64,000 nucleotides of DNA from a virus: IMG/VR virus record IMGVR_UViG_3300015263_000969, positions 1 to 64,000 of that record. One strand, written 5' to 3'. A program made the position numbers and the translations under genes. Each line of letters begins with the position of its first letter. Positions within the stretch are counted from its first letter, which is position 1. A model generated the notes under the pieces. That model did not search any database. It had not been told where the DNA came from and saw only the letters and a list, made by a program, of their open reading frames with translations. This document shows, piece after piece, positions 7,717 through 15,669 of this stretch.

Positions 7717-8144
7717 CCACCTTCCACCCCACCCACCGTGCTACCATATGGGCCTCGCCGTCCTCGGAGCCGCGAGTGATCGACCTGGCACTCGCCGACG
7801 GCAAGTACCGCGACCGCCGGGGCCGCGTCATGGCCACCGAGGACGACGACGGACGCCGGTTCTGGCGCGGCCCCTACGCTTCGAGCTGGCAGCTCCGCGG
7901 CATCCCCGGCCGCCGAGTTCGAGCACCAGGCTCGCGGCATTGGGTCACGGTCCGGCTCGGCGCGCAGCGGATCTCTGTCCCGGTAACCGCCGACGAGCGG
8001 AAGGCGTTCCGAGCCGCGGCCAGGCGCGCCGGTGCTCGCGGTGTCAGCGGCTGGCTCGCCTCGCTGGTCGGAGGATCGGCCGATGGCGGCGCGGCAAGGA
8101 TCCGGGAGGCCGGGATCGCGGCGGCTGGATTCCGCCGGAGGTGA
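7713..8144 (+). CDS. Basic protein with RHH-like C-terminal segment
   Basis: The 143-residue protein has a polar N-terminal half and a C-terminal VTADERKAFRAAARRAGARGVSGWLASL segment. That segment resembles the strand-helix-helix of ribbon-helix-helix-like proteins and the C-terminal parts of the products at 21465 and 29585. DNA binding is plausible. ATG at 7713 has AGGAG six bases upstream and overlaps the previous stop. It is the last gene before the promoter at 8194-8221. Confidence 0.6.
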   Translation: MTTFHPTHRATIWASPSSEPRVIDLALADGKYRDRRGRVMATEDDDGRRFWRGPYASSWQLRGIPGRRVRAPGSRHWVTVRLGAQRISVPVTADERKAFRAAARRAGARGVSGWLASLVGGSADGGAARIREAGIAAAGFRRR

Positions 8145-8181
8145 CGCGAGGTTACGAGAATACAAGAATCGACACGAGTCA

Positions 8182-8221
8182 CACGATTTCCTCTTGCGGT
8201 TTTCGTGGGACTGAGTAGAGT
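8182..8221 (+). promoter_or_regulatory. Promoter with class II operator; start on the start codon
   Basis: TTGCGG (8194-8199), 16 bp, TAGAGT (8216-8221), then six bases to ATG 8228. The inverted repeat CACGA (8182-8186) / TCGTG (8203-8207) with 16 bp between matches the one at 3088-3113, including flanking ACACGA and TCGTGGG, and again lies over the -35 box. Confidence 0.65.
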
Positions 8222-8227
8222 AGGGGC

Positions 8228-8422
8228 ATGGAGAACACGACGAACGACAAGCTGGCGGCCGGCACCCGGATCATGCTCCCCGACGGCCAGCTCGGCGAAG
8301 CGTACCCCACCGGCGGCGACACCTACCGGACGGTCTGCTGGACCGGAACCGGCTGGCGCGAGGATCTCGGCTGGCGCCGCTGGCAGCTCAGGCCGGTCGA
8401 GGTGGTTCGGGTGGTCGGGTAG
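8228..8422 (+). CDS. Small hypothetical protein, probably leaderless
   Basis: The 64-residue protein is predicted beta-rich (RIMLPDGQLGEAY, WREDLGWRRWQLRPVEVVRVV), perhaps a small barrel. The start codon falls where the promoter at 8194-8221 predicts transcription to begin, and no ribosome site precedes it. Function unknown. A 66-bp gap with no gene follows. Confidence 0.65.
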   Translation: MENTTNDKLAAGTRIMLPDGQLGEAYPTGGDTYRTVCWTGTGWREDLGWRRWQLRPVEVVRVVG

Positions 8423-8488
8423 GGGGGCGCCCTGGCGGGGGCATAAAACCGGGTTAGGCCGCCAGCGTCGCGCGAGAGCGCGGGTCCC

Positions 8489-8662
8489 ATGAGCACGAAC
8501 ATCCGACCCATGACCAAAGACGAGTCGAATCAAATCGCTGGTCGCATCGCCGCCGAGCACGGCTGCGAGATCCAGCCGGGGGCATTTCGCCGCACGGCGC
8601 TGGTCGTGCAGCGCAGGTACCAGCGGGGCGACATCCAGGACCGCCGCCGGTGGGTGTCGTGA
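8489..8662 (+). CDS. Small hypothetical protein
   Basis: The 57-residue basic protein starts at ATG 8489, or the in-frame ATG seven codons later. It was missed by long-ORF criteria but fits the packed layout: its TGA overlaps the next GTG. Not recognised. Confidence 0.5.
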   Translation: MSTNIRPMTKDESNQIAGRIAAEHGCEIQPGAFRRTALVVQRRYQRGDIQDRRRWVS

Positions 8663-8787
8663 TCGCCGTCCTAGACACCCGCGAGGGCAGCGCGACCTGG
8701 GCACGCATCGTCTCGCTGCACGATACCGGCAGCGAGGCCGGGCAGCGAGGCCGGTGGTCGCGGGTGGCGCAGGAGGGGCGGTCGTGA
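8659..8787 (+). CDS. 42-residue hypothetical protein
   Basis: GTG at 8659 overlaps the preceding stop, and the TGA at 8785-8787 overlaps the next GTG. The overlaps on both sides are the main support. No motif is visible. Confidence 0.4.
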   Translation: MIAVLDTREGSATWARIVSLHDTGSEAGQRGRWSRVAQEGRS

Positions 8788-8987
8788 GTCCCGCGGCCCT
8801 GCACGATCGGCTCGTCATCGCCGAGCTGGATAGCGCTCTCGACCCCGACTGCCGCCGAGTCATCGGCGCCGAGCGGATGACGCTTGGGCTCGCCATCGAG
8901 TCCGGTGACGAGGAGCGCATCGAGGCCGCCGCCAGCGAGGCGGTCCGAGTCGCCGAGATGTGGGGCGTCGACCTCGGCGCTGAGTAG
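8784..8987 (+). CDS. Small acidic helical protein
   Basis: The 67-residue acidic protein is mostly helical and not recognised. GTG at 8784 overlaps the previous stop. It is followed by a 119-bp gap with a DnaA-box-like sequence and a palindrome. Confidence 0.5.
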   Translation: MSPAALHDRLVIAELDSALDPDCRRVIGAERMTLGLAIESGDEERIEAAASEAVRVAEMWGVDLGAE

Positions 8988-8990
8988 CTG

Positions 8991-9014
8991 TTATCCACTC
9001 CGGGCCGCGGCCCG
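8991..9014. promoter_or_regulatory. DnaA-box-like sequence next to a 14-bp palindrome
   Basis: TTATCCACT (8991-8999) differs by one base from the DnaA consensus TTATCCACA. One base later CGGGCCGCGGCCCG (9001-9014) is a perfect palindrome. The rest of the gap (9015-9106) has only a GAGGAG ribosome site for the next gene. Possible regulatory site. Confidence 0.35.
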
Positions 9015-9106
9015 GCCCCATTGAAACGCGCCGGCCGGTGTTCGGTCGCCGCAGCAAGAAACGTCTACGAGGCGTGGCTTCGATCCACGCGAGGAGAGCA
9101 GATCCG

Positions 9107-9529
9107 ATGACCAGCATCCTGAGCACCGCGACCACCACCGCGACCACCACCGTCTACACGCTGATCCCGCTCTCGCGGGCGCCGAGCGCGTCCCGCCTCC
9201 ACGAGGAGGCAATGTCGTCTGTTCGCGTCGAGCGGATACCTGCGCCGCTCGGACTCGTGCCGGCGCTTCCGCTCGCGATGTCCGCGGCGCCCCTCGGCGA
9301 GCGCCTGCGACCGGCCGCGGTCTACCTCTGCACCGACTCGGCGCCGATGCCGGCGGGACGGGCCGATGCGGCGGCCCGTGAACGAGCGCGCGAGTACATC
9401 GATGCCGCGGTCTGGACCGTCGCCGACGGCGTGGTCACGCCGTACTCGCTCGCGGATGGCGGCGGCTGGCCGCAGCCGTCGATCTGCACGGAGCTCGTCG
9501 ACGCCCGGTTCGTCGGCGGCTGCCCGTGA
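9107..9529 (+). CDS. Hypothetical protein
   Basis: The 140-residue protein starts with a Thr/Ala-rich stretch (STATTTATTTVYTLIPLS) and has no recognised domain. ATG at 9107 follows GAGGAG by ten bases. The product looks soluble; the hydrophobic patches are too short for membrane spans. Confidence 0.55.
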   Translation: MTSILSTATTTATTTVYTLIPLSRAPSASRLHEEAMSSVRVERIPAPLGLVPALPLAMSAAPLGERLRPAAVYLCTDSAPMPAGRADAAARERAREYIDAAVWTVADGVVTPYSLADGGGWPQPSICTELVDARFVGGCP

Positions 9530-9579
9530 CCTTCACGGAGGCCGTCGCCGAGATCCGTTACGCCAAGGAGACCCCATGA
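9526..9579 (+). CDS. Possible 17-residue coupling peptide
   Basis: GTG at 9526 overlaps the previous stop and the frame ends in a TGA that overlaps the ATG of the next gene. It contains that gene's AAGGAG ribosome site. It may be a short coupling peptide or chance. Confidence 0.25.
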   Translation: MTFTEAVAEIRYAKETP

Positions 9580-11372
9580 CCACCGATAACCCCGACCCGC
9601 ACGACGGGCCGACGCTCGATCTCAGGCCGGCATCGATGCTGCCGCCAGAGGACCACAGCGACTGCGCAGAGTGCGACGCGATCGAGGCCGAGCCCGGCCC
9701 CCCTGCCGAGATGATCGCTGCCCTGGTGACGGAGGCGCTCGATCCGTCAACCCCGAGGACGCGGCTCTCGCGCGGCGATGTCGGTGCGTGGATCGCGGGC
9801 CTGCCGGCCCACGGCGAGGCCGACACGATGACGGCGCTGCCTGAGCAGCTAGGCGAGCACGCGCAGCCCCTGCCGACGCCGAGCAGCCCGGCCATCGTCG
9901 ATCTCGTGCTGGCCCGGATCCTGTCGGCGAAGGCCCGCGGCGTCATCCAGGCGCGCGACAAGATCGGGGTGTCGCGCTACGGCACGCGTCTCCGTCCCCA
10001 CAACGGCCGCGACGTCCAGCGCGACTTCACCGACGAGGTGGCAGATGCGGTGAACTACGCGATGCAGGGTCTCGTGGAGGCTGAGGATGACGCTGCACGA
10101 GCAGCGTGGGAGCACCGGTTCGCGATGGCCGTGGCGATGCTCGAGGAGGCGGTGGGTGAGGCGCCCCGGCGAGCGGGCGGGCTCGTGCTGGCCGGTGACG
10201 AGATCGACGCGCTGGCGTCGCTCGACCGCGCCCTGTCTCGGGAGGCGTACGACGGCAGCATCAGCGATGAGATGAGGCCGCTTCTCGCGCTGATCCCGAG
10301 GCTGCTGAATCGGCCCGAGCCCGCCGCCGAACCGGCGCAGCCGCTCATTCCCGGCTCCACCTGGACCGGTCCCGACGGCACGGTCTACGACGTGGTGCGG
10401 CCGGAGGACGTGGGCGACAGGCCGAGGTGGGGGCTTACAGAGTGTATGGCGAGGATATGTGTCGGCGGTGGTCCCCCCTCCGCCCCCCTCCTCGGCCTGC
10501 CAGCGGACGCCGATGACGAGGCGGTGCGGGCGGCGGTGGAGGGACTGCGCAGCGAGCACGACAGGTGGCGCGGGCTGGCCCTCGCGACGGAGAAGTACGA
10601 GCGCGAGCATCACGAGGCACAGGCCAGTTTCATCGCCGAGGAGTCTGCTCACCTCGAGACACTGGCCACGCTGGCCGAGACCCGCTCCAAGCTCGCCGCC
10701 GCTGACCGGGCGTGTGAGGCGAGCGGAACGGCGCTTCGCAACCTGAGCGCCGCCTACGACTCCCTCCGTGATCGCGTGGTGACCGTTGCCGACGAGGCGT
10801 TCGGGCCGTTCCCGGTGCAGACCGCCGAAGAAGCGTTGACGGCGATCGAGGGCGGGGTCACCGCGTTGCGCCAGCGCTTCAACGCCGAGGAGGCGGCGCA
10901 CCTGGAGACGCTGAGCAAGATGAGCGATCTGGCCTCTGCCAACGCGGCTGTCGCCCGAGACCTCGCCGACATCATCGATGACCACGACGAATCTGACGCT
11001 TCCGCCATGCCGATGGCGCGTAAGCTCCTGCGCATCCAGAGGCTCGTTATGGAGGGCGCGCGCGCAAAGGAGACTGCGGATCGGCAGCGCAAGGCGCAGG
11101 CGAGGCGCGTCGTCAAGACGACCAAGGGCGCCAAAACGATCGATGCCGACGCGGTGGCCGGAGCCCTGCGCGCGCTCGCCAAGGCGGGCACCAAGAGCGC
11201 GACTGCCGCCGAGATCTGCGAGCAGATCGGCTGCTACCGAAGCGCGCGCGGCTGGAGCAGGCGTGCCATGCGAGGATACAGCCTGGTTGGCCAGATGCTC
11301 CAGAAGCTCAAGCGCGACGGCAAGGTCACGCTGCGCGGCAAGCGATGGGCGCTCACGAGGAGCGGACGATGA
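9576..11372 (+). CDS. Large coiled-coil protein with C-terminal winged-helix-like segment
   Basis: The 598-residue protein begins acidic with a CAEC knuckle near residue 28. It has long Ala/Glu/Arg-rich coiled coils over about residues 320-510 and a basic C-terminal domain (about 525-598), where an ICEQIG helix, a VGQMLQKLKRDG helix and a VTLRGKRWALTR hairpin look like a winged helix. DNA binding is therefore plausible. ATG at 9576 has AAGGAG five bases upstream. The family is not recognised; a structural or anti-host role cannot be told apart. Confidence 0.65.
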   Translation: MTTDNPDPHDGPTLDLRPASMLPPEDHSDCAECDAIEAEPGPPAEMIAALVTEALDPSTPRTRLSRGDVGAWIAGLPAHGEADTMTALPEQLGEHAQPLPTPSSPAIVDLVLARILSAKARGVIQARDKIGVSRYGTRLRPHNGRDVQRDFTDEVADAVNYAMQGLVEAEDDAARAAWEHRFAMAVAMLEEAVGEAPRRAGGLVLAGDEIDALASLDRALSREAYDGSISDEMRPLLALIPRLLNRPEPAAEPAQPLIPGSTWTGPDGTVYDVVRPEDVGDRPRWGLTECMARICVGGGPPSAPLLGLPADADDEAVRAAVEGLRSEHDRWRGLALATEKYEREHHEAQASFIAEESAHLETLATLAETRSKLAAADRACEASGTALRNLSAAYDSLRDRVVTVADEAFGPFPVQTAEEALTAIEGGVTALRQRFNAEEAAHLETLSKMSDLASANAAVARDLADIIDDHDESDASAMPMARKLLRIQRLVMEGARAKETADRQRKAQARRVVKTTKGAKTIDADAVAGALRALAKAGTKSATAAEICEQIGCYRSARGWSRRAMRGYSLVGQMLQKLKRDGKVTLRGKRWALTRSGR

Positions 11373-11824
11373 GCGCGGCCCACCGCGGCGAAGGCGCCTC
11401 GCCGCTCTGGATCGCTCAGGCACTGCACCACGCGGCTCAGGAAATGCCAGCGCTCGACGTGCTCGAACACGAGCAGATCGCAGCGATCGTCGCTCGCCAC
11501 ATGCTCGAGCGCCTACCCATGCCCGCGATCCAGGCGGTCATCGAGCAGGCCGCCGCCGGCCCGGGCATGACGTCGCCGCTCGCGCAGGCGATCGCCGAGC
11601 GCGCCTGCTCCGCCATCCTCGCGCTGCTCTCGGACGGGGAGGCCGGCGACCCCGCGAACGACCGCGAGACGTATCTCGAGGTCAGCCGCGCACTCGACGC
11701 CGTGGGGGCGCCGCGGATCGCGGAGCCGGCTGCGAAGATACCGGGAGCGCGGCCCCGGCCATACTCGCTCGCCGAGCGGGTGCGGTGGCTGGGGACGCGG
11801 GTGCACGGCGGAGGGGAGCGGTGA
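11369..11824 (+). CDS. Helical hypothetical protein
   Basis: The 151-residue protein is mostly helical (HHAAQEMPALDVLEHEQIAAI and similar) and not recognised. ATG at 11369 overlaps the previous stop, and the gene ends overlapping the next GTG. Neither signal peptide nor membrane segment is seen. Confidence 0.6.
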   Translation: MSAAHRGEGASPLWIAQALHHAAQEMPALDVLEHEQIAAIVARHMLERLPMPAIQAVIEQAAAGPGMTSPLAQAIAERACSAILALLSDGEAGDPANDRETYLEVSRALDAVGAPRIAEPAAKIPGARPRPYSLAERVRWLGTRVHGGGER

Positions 11825-12567
11825 CCCACGTCAGTTCTCATCGCGTCGAGGCACTGCTCCTGCTGGCCGTCGACATGATCGAGGACGGCGCCATCTCGGG
11901 CGGGATCCTGGCGGCGGCCGTGCGCCATCTCGGGCTGGATCCGTTGCCGGGTCGAAGCCACGACTGGAAGGGCGATGGACGATCGCTGTGGTACGCCGCG
12001 TGCGATGCAGAGAAAGCTGCCGAGGATGGCCAGCATGTGCACCTCGAGTCCCGCGCCCGGCGCATCGCCACGCTGCAGCAAGCGGCCGGTCGAATCCATC
12101 GCGAGATCCTCTCCGTCGCCGTCTTCTGCGCCTCCCTGGCCGGCGTGCGAGACGAGTGCCTCCTTCGCCTCAGCGCCGCTGCCCCGGCCGACGCGATGAT
12201 TCTGCTCGACCACTTCGAGGAGCCTGGCGCGAACCAGCCCTGGTTCCGCTGGCCGGCGCAGGATCCGAGGGAGTGGAAGGAGGTGGAGCGGCACGGGCAT
12301 AGATGGCTGCCGTGGACGGCCGGTGATCTTGAGCGCGCTGTTCGGTGTCAGGCCGACATGGTCGGGCCGGGCGTCGTGCGTGTGGCTCGCCGCTGCACGT
12401 GCGGCGTGTTCGAGCACGAGGACCTGGCGCGGCGGCGTGAATTGCGAAGGTCGCGAGAGATACCGTTCGGCGTGGACGAGACCGCGTGGTCCGACGATGA
12501 CATCGACCGCGTTACGCGCTGGGGCAACGAGATCCAGATGCCGCGCGGTCCGATTGACCCGGTCTAG
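11821..12567 (+). CDS. Hypothetical protein
   Basis: The 248-residue protein has a helical N-terminal half with FHEE-like acidic patches and a CTCGVFEHED element near residue 192 that could bind metal. The family is not recognised. GTG at 11821 overlaps the previous stop; a much longer in-frame reading upstream runs across real genes and is rejected. Confidence 0.6.
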   Translation: MTHVSSHRVEALLLLAVDMIEDGAISGGILAAAVRHLGLDPLPGRSHDWKGDGRSLWYAACDAEKAAEDGQHVHLESRARRIATLQQAAGRIHREILSVAVFCASLAGVRDECLLRLSAAAPADAMILLDHFEEPGANQPWFRWPAQDPREWKEVERHGHRWLPWTAGDLERAVRCQADMVGPGVVRVARRCTCGVFEHEDLARRRELRRSREIPFGVDETAWSDDDIDRVTRWGNEIQMPRGPIDPV

Positions 12568-12588
12568 ACCAACAGAACAGGAGGACCG

Positions 12589-12816
12589 ATGTCCAACGAA
12601 TTGAACCGCGGCCTGCGCTGGGGCCAACTTCTCGCTGGTATCGAAGGCGCTCGAGCGCAGCTCGACCTGGCCGCGCGCGCCATTGATCTGTTGAGCAAGG
12701 ATGACCAGGAGCGCCTCCGCAATGCTCGCGACCTGCTCGCGGCAGTGGAGCAGCGTGCCTGGAGTCGAAAGGATGCAGAGGCACGAGACGGCAAAGGAGG
12801 TCGCCGTGAGCGATAG
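12589..12816 (+). CDS. Small helical protein
   Basis: The 75-residue protein is helical with a basic C-terminus. ATG at 12589 lies six bases after AGGAGG, a strong site. Its last codons overlap the next gene by 11 bases. Function unknown. Confidence 0.6.
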   Translation: MSNELNRGLRWGQLLAGIEGARAQLDLAARAIDLLSKDDQERLRNARDLLAAVEQRAWSRKDAEARDGKGGRRER

Positions 12817-13192
12817 TGGGTCACGTTTGCGCTGCCCCGACTGCGACCGCCCGATGGCCACTGGTCGAGACCTGCGCGCTGATGATAGACCGCTGCCAGA
12901 AGACGCGGAGCTGTGCTGGCGCGAGTTCAATGCCGAGTGCTACGGCGAGCGCGTTGACTGGCGGGCGCGATGCCTCGTGATTCAGGCGGAGGTCGACCGC
13001 CAACGGGAACGCGCGCTGGCCGCCGAGGAAGCCTACGACGCGATCCTGGACGCGGTCGAGCAGCTTCCGGTGTACCTGCTCGACGATGGCTCAGGATCGG
13101 AGGCGGGCGCGGTCGAACGTATCGAGTACGCCGCTGATGAACTGCGGAGACAGGGGTGCGTCGTACGCTGGCGCAGGACCGGGCGTCGCTAG
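12806..13192 (+). CDS. Small zinc-knuckle, coiled-coil protein
   Basis: The 128-residue protein opens with a CPDC knuckle followed by a helical region (RQRERALAAEEAYDAILDAVEQL). GTG at 12806 is chosen because AAAGGAGG lies five bases upstream; longer in-frame starts overlap the previous gene. Not recognised. Confidence 0.6.
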   Translation: MSDSGSRLRCPDCDRPMATGRDLRADDRPLPEDAELCWREFNAECYGERVDWRARCLVIQAEVDRQRERALAAEEAYDAILDAVEQLPVYLLDDGSGSEAGAVERIEYAADELRRQGCVVRWRRTGRR

Positions 13193-13244
13193 CCAGGCCG
13201 CTCTGCCGGTGACTTCCGACGACGAATGGATACAGGAGGAGACG

Positions 13245-13499
13245 ATGGCGAAGCGAGTTGCGAAAGTCGTCGGGCGAGCGCTCATCTACCGCGTGATCGT
13301 GTGCCCGTTCTGCGACAAGCAGACGACCGAGAACCCGGTGATGCCGTGGTGCGTGAATTGCCGCGTCGAGTATTACGAGTCAGAGGACCGCGAGACCGGC
13401 GAGACACGTCTCATGTTCGACGACAAGCGCAAGACGCCGCGCTTCGCCTGGGGCAAGGCGCTGAACGCGGCCGGCGGGTTCCGCATCGGCAAGGGCTAG
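13245..13499 (+). CDS. Double-CxxC zinc-ribbon protein
   Basis: The 84-residue protein has CPFC (about residues 20-23) and CVNC (about 36-39), a compact zinc ribbon, followed by a short beta-rich tail. ATG at 13245 follows CAGGAGG. It is the last gene of the rightward block and its stop overlaps the end of the convergent endolysin gene by four bases. Confidence 0.65.
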   Translation: MAKRVAKVVGRALIYRVIVCPFCDKQTTENPVMPWCVNCRVEYYESEDRETGETRLMFDDKRKTPRFAWGKALNAAGGFRIGKG

Positions 13500-14215
13500 A
13501 CCGGCCGCTCCGCCCACAGAAGCGACCGCATCCGTTCGATCCCGCCCGGCAGCGTCAACGCGCTGATGTCCGCGTCGCCCACGGGCGTCGTGTGCGGGTA
13601 GCCCTCGAGCTCGGCGAGCATGTTCCCGGCATGGCCCGCGTACTGCCAGGCCCATAGCTCGACGAACCCCAGGTCGCGCCACCACGCGGCCGGCAGGGTC
13701 GGCGTGTACGCGGCGATCCATCCGTAGCGACACCCGAGCGTCGAACGGAGTCCGAGCGACCGGAGCCAGCCGCCGAAGTACAGCACGACCTCGCGCCCGG
13801 TCCGCTGGCGCACCCGCTCGACGAACGCATGCGCGACATCCGAGACGACGCCGGCCCCGCGGCGCGACACGATCGCGTCATTACCGGAACCCTCCTCGAT
13901 GTCCACGATCGGCCACAGGTCGCCGACGTCCCAGCCGCCCGCGCGCTCGATCGTGTCGAGGTAGTGGTCGGCCTGCGCTGCGCCTGGACAGTCGAGGCGC
14001 AGGAAATGATACCCGCCGCGGAAGAAGTCGACGCCGTAGCGAGCGCCGCCGGCATCACGGATCGCCGCCCAGTGCGGCTCGAGATGGCGGTGCGGCCGGA
14101 GCCCTTCGCTGGCCTTCAGGATGGCGCCGTGCCATGGGGCGCCTGCCGCGGCGAGGTCGGCCCAGCACGATGGCGATGGAGGGTAGGCGTGATCGACGAG
14201 GAGAGGGGATGTCAC
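13496..14215 (-). CDS. Endolysin, glycoside hydrolase family 25
   Basis: The 239-residue GH25-type muramidase should cleave peptidoglycan between MurNAc and GlcNAc to release virions. The family pattern is visible: LVDHAYP at the start, ILKASEG, GGYHFLR, the catalytic Asp105-Ile-Glu107 (WPIVDIEEG) and a C-terminal GDADIS. No signal peptide is seen, so export would need a holin. Start is GTG at 14215 with no Shine-Dalgarno; a TACATC hexamer six bases upstream suggests another leaderless message. Neighbours are a transglycosylase and membrane proteins. Confidence 0.88.
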   Translation of the reverse strand: MTSPLLVDHAYPPSPSCWADLAAAGAPWHGAILKASEGLRPHRHLEPHWAAIRDAGGARYGVDFFRGGYHFLRLDCPGAAQADHYLDTIERAGGWDVGDLWPIVDIEEGSGNDAIVSRRGAGVVSDVAHAFVERVRQRTGREVVLYFGGWLRSLGLRSTLGCRYGWIAAYTPTLPAAWWRDLGFVELWAWQYAGHAGNMLAELEGYPHTTPVGDADISALTLPGGIERMRSLLWAERPV

Positions 14216-14260
14216 GCAAGAGATGTACCACGCCCAGGCGAACCGGGCGCGCCGATTTTC

Positions 14261-14301
14261 GTGTTACGGCCGTTGACGGAGCCTGATATCGGTGTTACAG
14301 G
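14261..14301 (+). promoter_or_regulatory. Promoter with direct-repeat operator
   Basis: TTGACG (14273-14278), 17 bp, TACAGG (14296-14301), then seven bases to ATG 14309. GTGTTAC occurs at 14261-14267 and again at 14292-14298, 31 bp apart (about three helical turns), flanking the -35 box. The -10 is weak, so activation or looping is possible. Confidence 0.5.
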
Positions 14302-14308
14302 TATTGTC

Positions 14309-14536
14309 ATGATGAACACGGCGAACGGTAAGACGATGTGGAAGTTCCAGACGGTCGACGCAATCGACGCCTCCGGGATGCACGAAGGCTCGCCCACCGA
14401 TGCCCGCGGGTTGAGGCTCCGCGCTGAGAGCGGGTACGGCTGGGTCAACATGGGTGACGGCTGGCTCCAGATCTCGGTCGCCATTCGCAAGGTGGATGTC
14501 GCCGAGCAAATGGCGGCGCTCGTGAGGGCCGCCTGA
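14309..14536 (+). CDS. Small hypothetical protein, probably leaderless
   Basis: The 75-residue protein is mixed alpha/beta. The ATG-ATG start coincides with the transcription start predicted from the promoter at 14273-14301. It lies directly upstream of, and overlaps by one base, the ribbon-helix-helix gene, so the two form a short rightward operon inside the leftward lysis region. Function unknown. Confidence 0.6.
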   Translation: MMNTANGKTMWKFQTVDAIDASGMHEGSPTDARGLRLRAESGYGWVNMGDGWLQISVAIRKVDVAEQMAALVRAA

Positions 14537-14751
14537 TGCCCCGCCGCGCCGGCAAGCGCGGCCCCGGTCGCCCACCCCTCGGCGCGCTTGCGCGCTCGCG
14601 CTACGTCCCGATCAAGGTCACGGAGGCCGAGTACGAGCGCATCAAGTCTGCCGCTGACGCCGCCGGGATCAGCGTCTCGGGGTACGTGCGCCGCAAGCTG
14701 CTCGGGGATGTCGCCAGCCTCCCCGCCGTCCGCAGCACGATCCTCGCGTAG
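14536..14751 (+). CDS. Ribbon-helix-helix DNA-binding protein
   Basis: The 71-residue protein has a basic Gly/Pro/Arg N-terminal arm, then a strand (VPIKVTEAEYERIKSAA) and the helix-turn-helix of an Arc/CopG-type fold (GISVSGYVRRKLL). Such dimeric proteins are typical small repressors. Its likely target is its own promoter with the GTGTTAC repeats, but that is inference. The last 151 bp are antisense to the 3' end of the transglycosylase gene; both reading frames look real. Confidence 0.7.
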   Translation: MPRRAGKRGPGRPPLGALARSRYVPIKVTEAEYERIKSAADAAGISVSGYVRRKLLGDVASLPAVRSTILA

Positions 14752-15140
14752 CCGCGCCCAAGCCCGTCCGGGCAGTCGCCAGCGCGCCAGCCGACCCATC
14801 CGCATCGGTACCCGGACAGCGTCTGGAGCCACGTGCCGCCGTGTCGTCGCCATGCTCGCAGCGCCTCGGCACCGGCTGCGTACCCGACCGGGAACGCCCG
14901 CATCGCCTGACACCGGCCGGGGCGCGGGATCACCTGCATCACGCCGCAGTGCCACGGCTCGCCCGAGCGCCCCTCGGTGAGCCCGCTCTCGTGCCACGCC
15001 ACCGCAAGCACGATCTCCGGCGGCAGGTCGGCGCCGGCCGCGTCGATGGCGTACCGCGCGTGAGCCAGCGAGGCGGGCACCGTCGGCGCGAATAGCGCGA
15101 GGCGCCAGGCGAGGAGGAGCGCGGCGAAGAGGGCGGTCAC
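14601..15140 (-). CDS. Lytic transglycosylase (SLT-like)
   Basis: The 179-residue protein starts with a hydrophobic segment (residues 1-25) that could be a signal peptide or anchor. It carries the SLT catalytic region around Glu51 (AWHESG) and a following GVMQVIP that matches the family's GxMQV(I/M)P. Lytic transglycosylases cut the glycan strand to anhydro-MurNAc. Cys residues in the rest suggest an exported fold. It belongs to the lysis cassette. Its last 50 codons are antisense to the RHH gene and may be dispensable. Confidence 0.75.
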   Translation of the reverse strand: MTALFAALLLAWRLALFAPTVPASLAHARYAIDAAGADLPPEIVLAVAWHESGLTEGRSGEPWHCGVMQVIPRPGRCQAMRAFPVGYAAGAEALRAWRRHGGTWLQTLSGYRCGWVGWRAGDCPDGLGRGYARIVLRTAGRLATSPSSLRRTYPETLIPAASAADLMRSYSASVTLIGT

Positions 15141-15370
15141 GGCAGCTCGCGCTCAAACCGTCGCCACGGACCATCGTCGATGCGATAGCGAGCCAGGCGC
15201 CACGAGCCGGCCTCGGCCCACGCGAACGCCATCCGCTCGTCGACGAGCCATCGTAGCGCGCGGCACGCGTGAACCCACGCGACGGCAGCGCGCGTGCGAA
15301 CCTCGACGCGCACCTGGTAGACCATGCCGTGAGCCTGGGCCTCGCGGACAGTTGTGAACTTCACGCTCAC
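15137..15370 (-). CDS. Small lysis-module protein
   Basis: The 77-residue basic protein is predicted to be compact and mixed alpha/beta. GTG at 15370 is chosen because it overlaps the stop of the lipoprotein gene (GTGA); the longer frame is the shadow of that gene. Its stop overlaps the transglycosylase start. Function unknown, possibly accessory to lysis. Confidence 0.55.
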   Translation of the reverse strand: MSVKFTTVREAQAHGMVYQVRVEVRTRAAVAWVHACRALRWLVDERMAFAWAEAGSWRLARYRIDDGPWRRFERELP

Positions 15371-15630
15371 GGCCCGAAGCACTCCACGACGACGTCCTGC
15401 GTCGCCACGGTCAGCGGGTCGACCAACGCCCGCACCGTGCACGCGCACACCGCCGGCGTGGTCGGCGTCGCTACCGTGCAGTCGGCGATAGCCACGCACG
15501 GCAGACCCTGGCAGGGGTAGCGCACCGGGCACGACTGCGCCGGCGGGCACTCGGCCGCGTCGCGGTACGGAGCCACGGGCGGCGAGGAGGTGCAGGCGAG
15601 GAGGAAGGAGATGAGGATGGGGCGGATCAT
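15367..15630 (-). CDS. Small proline-rich lipoprotein (possible Rz1-like spanin)
   Basis: The 87-residue protein has a lipoprotein signal (MIRPILISFLLAC, lipobox LLA-Cys13), then a Pro/Ser-rich stretch and seven more cysteines. ATG at 15630 has CGGAG upstream; the longer frame adds a non-signal region. In a lysis cassette, a small outer-membrane lipoprotein of this kind suggests an Rz1-like o-spanin, but the cysteine richness is unusual and no clear partner is proven. The best candidate partner is the TM/coiled-coil protein at 16758-17258. Confidence 0.6.
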   Translation of the reverse strand: MIRPILISFLLACTSSPPVAPYRDAAECPPAQSCPVRYPCQGLPCVAIADCTVATPTTPAVCACTVRALVDPLTVATQDVVVECFGP

Positions 15631-15640
15631 GGGGTCTCCG

Positions 15641-15669
15641 TTGACGGGCTGGCCGTCGTGCCTTACGAT
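15641..15669 (+). promoter_or_regulatory. Candidate rightward promoter in the lysis region
   Basis: TTGACG (15641-15646), 17 bp, TACGAT (15664-15669). It faces right between two leftward genes, and the predicted start is about six bases before ATG 15682. Confidence 0.4.

Noticed and set aside
14250-14264. Eighth late promoter before the endolysin
   Set aside because: AAATCGG is followed by CGCGCCC, and the distance to GTG 14215 is four to five bases too long compared with the other sites.
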